From Diospyros lotus (taxonomy: Eukaryota; Streptophyta; Magnoliopsida; Ericales; Ebenaceae), in the NCBI RefSeq assembly GCF_014633365.1, contig NC_068342.1, forward strand, positions 4,884,622-4,948,621: a stretch of 64,000 nt of DNA, in the 5' to 3' direction. A program made the translations under genes and the position numbers. Below, piece after piece: positions 59,001-64,000 of this stretch. The notes beneath the pieces are model-generated. The model made no database searches. It saw only the letters and a program-made list of their open reading frames with translations, and was not told the origin of the DNA. The stretch's first letter is position 1; each line of letters begins with the position of its first letter.

Positions 59001-61246
59001 TTGTTAATGTAATTTTTAAAAGTAAATTGATATTATTAATGCTATGCCACCAGCAGTTATGATGATGAATGATTTGCCTATCACACCTGAACCTTCTCAG
59101 CTAGAGAGTTTAACAACATGTAATGCTTATGCTTTATGGATCAGGTTACTTTTTCTAGCTCATAATACCTCTTTAAGTGTGTGGAAGTAACAACAACATA
59201 TGCAACCTATTGAGCCTTTATCTCACTTTGTGCAGTCAGCTACATGACTTTTAGCTTATCAGTTATTTTAATCTATAGCCTTACTTTTGTAAGAACTTAC
59301 AACTCATATAATACCTAAGTGCGTACCTCTTAGCTTATCAGTTATTTTAATCTATAACCTTACTTTTGTAAGAACTTACAACTCATATAATACCTAAGTG
59401 TCTACCTCTTTGATAGATATTTATTCCATTCCGTTCACTCACTCTTCACATGGTCCTTTATTGATCTTTTCCGCCACATGACCAGATCATCTTCATTGAG
59501 TCTCATGCATCCTATCTTCGTAAAAGCTCTAATTAAGCTGGCCTAAATTGAAGCACAAAATGACATTATGGTGGGGCCTTGGGTTAAAATATCCCCAGGG
59601 TGGGGGTAGTGAGGTGTAGTTTCACTAAAGTACTTATAAAACTATTGTATTTATCATGGCCTGAAGCCTTTCCAAATGAAGTCTTAGTAGACTAAGCTAG
59701 CTAGGGTTCCCAGCCAAAGTGAACTGTGAATAATTTTTCTTCATCTTGGAGCTGTGAAGTTGTTTACATTGATGATGTTTGCAGGTCACACAGCAAATGC
59801 AGATTCCGTTATCTTATGCTGATGCTGTAATTGGTACAGCTGGTGCAAGCATAAGCTATATTAGACGGGCTAGTGGAGCAACTGTTACCATACAAGAAAC
59901 AAGGGATGTTCCTGGCGAAATGACAGTTGAAATCAATGGAACTGCTTCACAAGTCCAAACGGCTCAGCAATTGATTCAGGCAACTCTTCTTACCTCTGAC
60001 TCATCCATTTTCACATTTCCTTTTACTACGGATTGCAGATGCAGTTCCGTCTGTTTAATTTGTTGCTTACTGTCTCTGCAAAATGTTATACTTAGAGTTG
60101 CTCTAAGGACTAATACCTTCTAAGTTTTATGGGCTCATGTCTTTTTCGCTATAACCATTGTTGGAATAGTAGTTACCTCTTTTGTGCTTCTTATCTGTCT
60201 AAATTTTATGTCAATCCCAGTGAACTCTTATTGTTGAGAAGCAAAATGAACTTATAAAACAATTTGATGATGTGCCACTAGTGTAGGAAGGGAAATCCTT
60301 AAATAATTGATTTTAAATATTAGATAATTATTGCTTCTAACAATAACTTGTAACACGTGTGGTGACGGTGGCAAATTTTTCTTCCAATTTCTGGAAAACT
60401 TAAAGAGAAACTTTATCTACTTATTATTATTATTTTGCTCTTTTTTTATTTTATTTTCTGACATATCATTTGGTAGTAAATTTTGATGAAAGGGGCTTAG
60501 GTATTTGGAGGATTGGTTTATTATTCCAACCCACAAGTGGCAAGTCTCTCCAAGGCTTGTGGAGACTTATTGAATGGAATGGTAGGGGCAATTAGGATGG
60601 ATTTTGGCAAAGACGGGGGTAGTGGGTTGCAGTATGGGTTTAATTTTTGGAAGGTGGTTGGGAGCTGGGAGTTCCTCAAACAATTTGGTTACCGTTTCTG
60701 TACACCCGACAGTGTTGGTAAACCAAGTAGTCATCTAGCATAAGTTATGGGATGGGGATATTGCTTTGCACAATGGTTGTCCAGATTTACTGTATCATTC
60801 ATATTGAATTGACTTCTAAATTGATTACCCCTACCCGCTTGATAGACATTTGTGGGTTTCAAACATGTTTAATTATTAAACCAGTGACTTTGAACTGATA
60901 TATGTAGTGGACTTACGTTTTTGTTGCCAGACATTTTTCCTGTTTTTTGGGGGGGTTCATTTTCCTTGGTTCTTTTTATACAGTTCTGTTTATATGTGAA
61001 CTGAAATATCTCTGTTTCTTTACCTTTTTTGTTTAATTAGATTGCCGGCTGATGACATATTTCTCGCAGAATTTCATGGCTGATGCAGCAGCTGCTGCAG
61101 CTAACCCAACAGGTGTGCCGCCCTCTGACCAAGGCTATAACCCTTATGCACAAGGCTCAATGTATCAGTCACCACCTTCTAATGCCGGACTTGGAGGCCA
61201 AACCGGAGGCTACGGTTCAGCCTATGGCTCCAATTACGGTTATTAA
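44091..61246 (+). CDS. FLK: Three-KH-domain RNA-binding protein, FLK orthologue
   Basis: Coding exons 44091-44372, 54577-54823, 56471-56619, 56748-57029, 59785-59979 and 61070-61246; phases agree; 443 aa. KH1 spans about 48-125 (GRKG at 64-67), KH2 about 140-215 (GKQG at 156-159) and KH3 about 323-388 (GTAG at 337-340). A Pro/Met-rich linker (about 227-320) and a Gly/Tyr-rich tail complete it. The [16 protein letters not shown] and [12 protein letters not shown] blocks, the [13 protein letters not shown] segment and the ISAYGRE motif match FLK rather than its paralogue PEPPER. In Arabidopsis, FLK is a nuclear RNA-binding protein of the autonomous flowering pathway that lowers FLC expression. 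Introns 1 and 2 are swollen by retrotransposons, and intron 6 looks GC-AG. The exon joins are my reading; transcript data would fix them. Confidence 0.9.
44373..47805. other. FLK intron 2, part left of the Gypsy element
   Basis: Begins with donor GTAAGTTT. AT-rich, with the 69-bp tandem repeat as the only clear structure. No coding region or transposon end recognised elsewhere in it. Confidence 0.5.
46673..46892. repeat. 69-bp tandem repeat, three copies, beside a poly-G run
   Basis: Units start at 46686, 46755 and 46824 (GGTGTTTGATGCTCC..CATCTGG) and look identical. Because 69 is a multiple of three, an open frame runs through all three on the minus strand, giving a 23-residue repeat ([13 protein letters not shown]..) that has no sign of being a gene. 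A run of about 15 G precedes the array. Lies in FLK intron 2. Confidence 0.85.
48293..49635 (-). pseudogene. Gypsy integrase remnant
   Basis: Minus-strand integrase in two overlapping frames: an N-terminal part ending near [10 protein letters not shown] (49635-49318) and the catalytic core from [15 protein letters not shown] on (49282-48293). The zinc-binding region (H..H, CDVCQHC) is split by a frameshift. Core acidic residues sit in MDFVEG, SDGDKVF and GQTERVN. After VGDMVYFKL the frame drifts into unrelated sequence, so the C-terminal domain is lost. Confidence 0.8.
49628..50622 (-). pseudogene. Gypsy gag remnant
   Basis: Two minus-strand frames, 50622-50284 (a coiled-coil-like N-terminus: [20 protein letters not shown]) and 50104-49628 (the capsid-like retrotrans_gag core: [18 protein letters not shown], then [19 protein letters not shown]). 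They are separated by a broken stretch. The gag core ends shortly before it meets integrase sequence. Confidence 0.8.
51153..54576. other. FLK intron 2, part right of the Gypsy element
   Basis: AT-rich intron sequence up to the acceptor TGGAAG at 54571-54576. No exon, RNA gene or transposon end recognised. Open frames here show no family features. Confidence 0.5.
58452..58585. repeat. 67-bp tandem duplication
   Basis: Two imperfect copies starting at 58452 and 58519, each running from TTTATCCATTAATTATTA to a TTGCCATGT end. In FLK intron 5. Confidence 0.75.
59251..59408. repeat. 79-bp tandem duplication
   Basis: Two nearly identical copies starting at 59251 and 59330 (TTAGCTTATCAG..), through CCTAAGTG. 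In FLK intron 5. Confidence 0.8.
59980..61069 (+). other. FLK: FLK intron 6, apparent GC-AG intron
   Basis: The exon before it ends TTG ATT CAG and continues GCAACT; the next exon starts after CTCGCAG with AAT TTC ATG. Joining there gives LIQ-NFMAD, as in FLK family proteins, and keeps the frame. No GT near 59980 gives that join. CAG|GCAA is the usual context of the rare GC donor. Confidence 0.75.
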
Positions 61247-62467
61247 TATGGCTGGAGCAGTGCAGTTCCCATTTGACAACTGGTTCTCCTTCTGATGTGC
61301 CATTATTTGGAGTGGAGTCATCTCATAAATAATGCCTACCCATTTAGGACAATTTGTAGCATTGTGCCAAACATCTTATTAGGTTCATTCGGACCTATTT
61401 ATAGTTAGGCTGGTTGTGTGCATTAGCTTAACCTTATGGTGAAGCCAATCAATATATTGTACTTGTACGAGAGTATCAGCTTTCTCTGAATTGTTTAGAC
61501 CTAAAATTTTAGTTTCCATATTCCTTTTTACTTGAGTTAATATGTACTGAAGTTGAGTTATCATCATTGTGTATTGTGATTTGTGATTGGCACCTCTCTC
61601 TAAAGCAATGATAAGAAAAGAATGGTGGTGGAGGAAATGAAGTTGCAAATTCTACACACAAGTTTTGGCTGGCTTTCGACTGGCAGCCTGCTCCATAGTT
61701 TACTAATGCTGCTGCTTCTATTGATAATTTCAATGCTGCTGCTTGTGCACGTACAGGTTTCAAATGACAATGCAGGAACTGTTTTGGCTTGCCCTTGAAA
61801 GAAAATAGAGACAATATAGTAAGGGACATGAACATAATCACTTGCATTCAATATTATCAAAGACGTCAGAATTTCTGAATGCATCGTATGCCCATTTATA
61901 AGCTCAACTTCCTATCCATTTTTTGGATTCTATCTTAACTATAATTATTTGAATCAAATAAAAACCTAACTGGAAGATGAAGAAATCTACAAATTTGTAA
62001 TAAAAACAAAATATGACACGAGAACACAACAAATATTCAGAGATAGCCAGCCACAACTAGCACGTAAGAAGAGCACTATGTATATATAACACTCTACATT
62101 TAACCATAATAAGCAGAAAGGAGGACCGTTCTTATAGAAGGAAAAAACATGATTCCATAGTCCCAAGAAGGGCTCCACCAAGTACCATATATATATAGGG
62201 TGGGTCATGAAACATGAAACAGTGAGTTCAACCTCCATAACAATGTATTATTGACGGACGAGACCTCTCATATGCGATATGGGAATTGGGGGGGTTAACT
62301 AATGGTGAACTACCAACTTATGCCTCTAACAACATACAGCACTGATTTGAGAATCTAAGTGATGGAAACCCATAAATAGTAGACAGCTAAGAAAATCTTT
62401 GCACAGGGAAAAAGGGTTTTAGTTTTACCCAAGTTGCTAGATAGCAAAAACACTCCTGCCGTCAATT
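61247..62467. other. Intergenic region between convergent FLK and MUG1
   Basis: Holds the 3-prime untranslated regions of both genes, FLK from the left and MUG1 from the right. No repeat, RNA gene or further coding region recognised. Minus-strand frames at 61385-61884 and 61987-62238 show no family features. Confidence 0.5.
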
Positions 62468-64000
62468 CTAAATGGGTGCTGCACAAGTTGTTCTAAAATG
62501 ACCCGTCTGGTTGCAGCGACTACAATGGACAACTCGCTTTACCCTGCCACGGTCCTCAGCCCGCACTCGCCTCTTCCTTGGCCGTCCAGGTGGCCTTAGA
62601 GATTTGGGTGGATTAATTACAACCTCAACCGCTTTGCTTGCAGTTGGATCCCCCTCCGATAACTCCTTCCACAGAGTTTTGTCAGGAATTGGATGTATGG
62701 TTTGCGAGTATGTCTTCCGATAAGTTGCAACCGTGAAACAGCTCTCAGTAAATCTATGCACGTTCTGCCTGCAAGAAAGGAGTGCTGCTACAGCATGTGC
62801 ACAAGGCAAACCGTACAGCTGCCAACCCCGGCAGAGACAGCATCGGTTCCTGATATCAACAATGTTGGTTCCTTCATGCGATATAACTTCAAATTCAGCT
62901 TCATTTGCACGAAGAACCTGATAAGTGCGTGCACGCTCAAGTGCATCCGCTACACGCCTCTCAGCAGAAGGCACAAGGATGGACGTCCACTGCATGCTTG
63001 TCTCTCGGCGCTCATTGAACCATGTCATAAGCTGCCTTCTAATACATTCCATCATCTGAATAATTGGTAGCCCAGATGCTTCAAGAAGCCAATTATTTAA
63101 TGATTCAACAATGTTAGCTGTCAAGTGCCCAAACCTTGTTCCCTCGAAATAAGCCGTCGCCCACAAACGGGGTGGAATTCTTCTTGTCCAATAGGCAGCA
63201 TCCTGTGAGATCTCTTCAATCTCGAGGATTTTAGCTTCGAATTCAATTACTGTGAGGGCGTAAGCAGCATCCCATAAAAGGTTAACAAGAATAGTATTAT
63301 TAAACTCCTTGCGGAAGCTATCACTCAAGTGGCGCAAGCAAAAACCATGAAATGCTGTTGGGAAATTTGCTTCCACTCCATCTACAATGCCCTTCTGCCT
63401 ATCTGACAAAATTGTAAGTCTTGGCATGTTCTCTGTATTGATCTCTAGCAGGTTATGAAGCTCGGAGAGAAACCACATCCAATTATCATCATTTTCCTCA
63501 TCAACTACACCAAATGCCAATGGAAAAAGAGCACCATCCCCATCAAATCCAGTAGCTAGAAGTAAAGTACCAAGATACTTGCTTTTCAGGAAGGTCCTAT
63601 CAAGTCCAAGAAGTGGCCGGCAAGCATTCACAAAACCATAAATTGAGGCCTGGTACGAAATAAAGAGTCGCTGGAAGCAACTATCAGTGGGATTTCCATA
63701 AACAGATGCAATGCTTGCTGGGTTCGTCCTTTTAACTTGATCACAGTACTGCGGAAGGAGGCGATACCCTTCTTCAAAGGATCCACGCATGGCAGCCATA
63801 ATCCGCTCCTTGCCCCGCCAGGCTTGTTTGTATGACAAAGTGATACCATGAACACGGTGAATCTCTTCCAGTATCTCTTTTGGCTTGTAATTGGGGTTTT
63901 CCCTAAGGCGTTGCTCCACAGAGTTTGCAACCCATTGAACAGAGGCTTGCTGATGACCCAGATGACCAATTCCTCCACATGTATGAGCTTCATGGATGGT
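62468..64000 (-). CDS. MUG1: MUSTANG-type domesticated Mutator transposase (N-terminus beyond window)
   Basis: One open minus-strand frame from the window edge to the stop, 510 residues visible, no intron. In visible numbering: an N-terminal TIHEAHTCGGIGHLGHQQ block at 1-18 that fits the MULE WRKY-GCM1-type zinc finger; the MULE transposase core with candidate catalytic Asp at 134 (GLDRTFLK), Asp at 200 (ILSDRQKG) and Glu at 299 (NIVESLNNW), plus FCLRHL; a SWIM zinc finger (CLCRGWQLYGLPCAHA, about 388-403); a basic PPGRPRKRR hook-like stretch; and a CCHC knuckle (CSRCNQTGHFRTTC, 493-506). An intact frame without inverted repeats nearby, beside FLK as in Arabidopsis (MUG1, At3g04605), indicates a host gene. 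The MUSTANG family is linked to growth, flowering and reproduction. Confidence 0.88.
   Translation of the reverse strand, partial: TIHEAHTCGGIGHLGHQQASVQWVANSVEQRLRENPNYKPKEILEEIHRVHGITLSYKQAWRGKERIMAAMRGSFEEGYRLLPQYCDQVKRTNPASIASVYGNPTDSCFQRLFISYQASIYGFVNACRPLLGLDRTFLKSKYLGTLLLATGFDGDGALFPLAFGVVDEENDDNWMWFLSELHNLLEINTENMPRLTILSDRQKGIVDGVEANFPTAFHGFCLRHLSDSFRKEFNNTILVNLLWDAAYALTVIEFEAKILEIEEISQDAAYWTRRIPPRLWATAYFEGTRFGHLTANIVESLNNWLLEASGLPIIQMMECIRRQLMTWFNERRETSMQWTSILVPSAERRVADALERARTYQVLRANEAEFEVISHEGTNIVDIRNRCCLCRGWQLYGLPCAHAVAALLSCRQNVHRFTESCFTVATYRKTYSQTIHPIPDKTLWKELSEGDPTASKAVEVVINPPKSLRPPGRPRKRRVRAEDRGRVKRVVHCSRCNQTGHFRTTCAAPI

Larger units (their letters stand above)
57030..59784. other. 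FLK intron 5 with two short tandem duplications
   Basis: Donor GGTTAT at 57029/57030 and acceptor TTTGCAG at 59784. Inside, a 67-bp stretch (TTTATCCATTAATTATTA..) is repeated at 58452 and 58519, and a 79-bp stretch (TTAGCTTATCAGTTATTTTA..) at 59251 and 59330. No coding region recognised. Confidence 0.6.

Noticed and set aside
44091..61246. PEPPER rather than FLK as the name of the KH gene
   Set aside because: PEPPER has a different KH1-KH2 region and linker as I remember it; the [23 protein letters not shown] and ISAYGRE blocks fit FLK.
62511..63070. Plus-strand ORFs over the transposase
   Set aside because: Shadows of the long minus-strand frame.
1..64000. tRNA, rRNA, CRISPR or bacterial-type operon features
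   Set aside because: None seen; the window is plant nuclear DNA and no cloverleaf or rRNA segment was recognised by eye.

Overview
The window looks like a gene-poor stretch of a dicot-type plant nuclear genome with a recognisable genic block at its right end. Evidence: GT-AG introns up to 10 kb, AT-rich intergenic DNA full of MITEs and LTR elements, and genes of clearly plant type. I cannot name the species.

Left part (1 to about 31,100): a nest of repeated cassettes. A 5.17-kb unit occurs twice in tandem (1-4938 partial; 5166-10105). A second, longer duplication pairs about 8925-14690 with 24806-31098. The thread joining most cassettes is a short exon on the minus strand that encodes the C-terminal Jas motif of a JAZ/TIFY repressor of the TIFY5 (JAZ7/JAZ8) type. 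Two cassettes keep an apparently complete three-exon gene (10457-12238 and 26346-28105). One holds an intact orphan last exon (18660-18878). Three hold broken last exons (987-1186, 6154-6353, 24089-24304). Between and inside these lie several TIR elements of Tourist/Harbinger, hAT and other MITE type, a foldback element with long arms, a solo LTR and a late RTE-type LINE insertion. Several of these can be checked against empty or paired copies within the window.

Middle and right part (31,245-64,000): three conserved plant genes. An Alba-domain DNA/RNA-binding protein (minus, five exons, 146 aa) stands head-to-head with a three-KH-domain protein that matches FLOWERING LOCUS KH DOMAIN (FLK; plus, six coding exons, 443 aa). 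FLK stands tail-to-tail with a domesticated Mutator-like transposase of the MUSTANG family (minus, running off the right edge). From memory, Arabidopsis has the same three neighbours at At3g04620, At3g04610 and At3g04605, so this appears to be old microsynteny and identifies the genes as FLK and MUG1 orthologues.

FLK is stretched over about 23 kb because its first two introns hold transposons: a 3.5-kb non-autonomous LTR element and a solo LTR in intron 1, and a 3.3-kb Gypsy element lacking protease, reverse transcriptase and RNase H in intron 2. All three have exact 5-bp target duplications. FLK intron 6 appears to use a GC-AG splice pair.

The JAZ genes would act in jasmonate signalling, FLK in flowering-time control through RNA processing, Alba in nucleic-acid binding and MUG1 as a transposase-derived nuclear factor. 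The sequence gives no sign that they work as one pathway. All gene models are read by eye from splice signals, frames and remembered family sequence, without transcript support.
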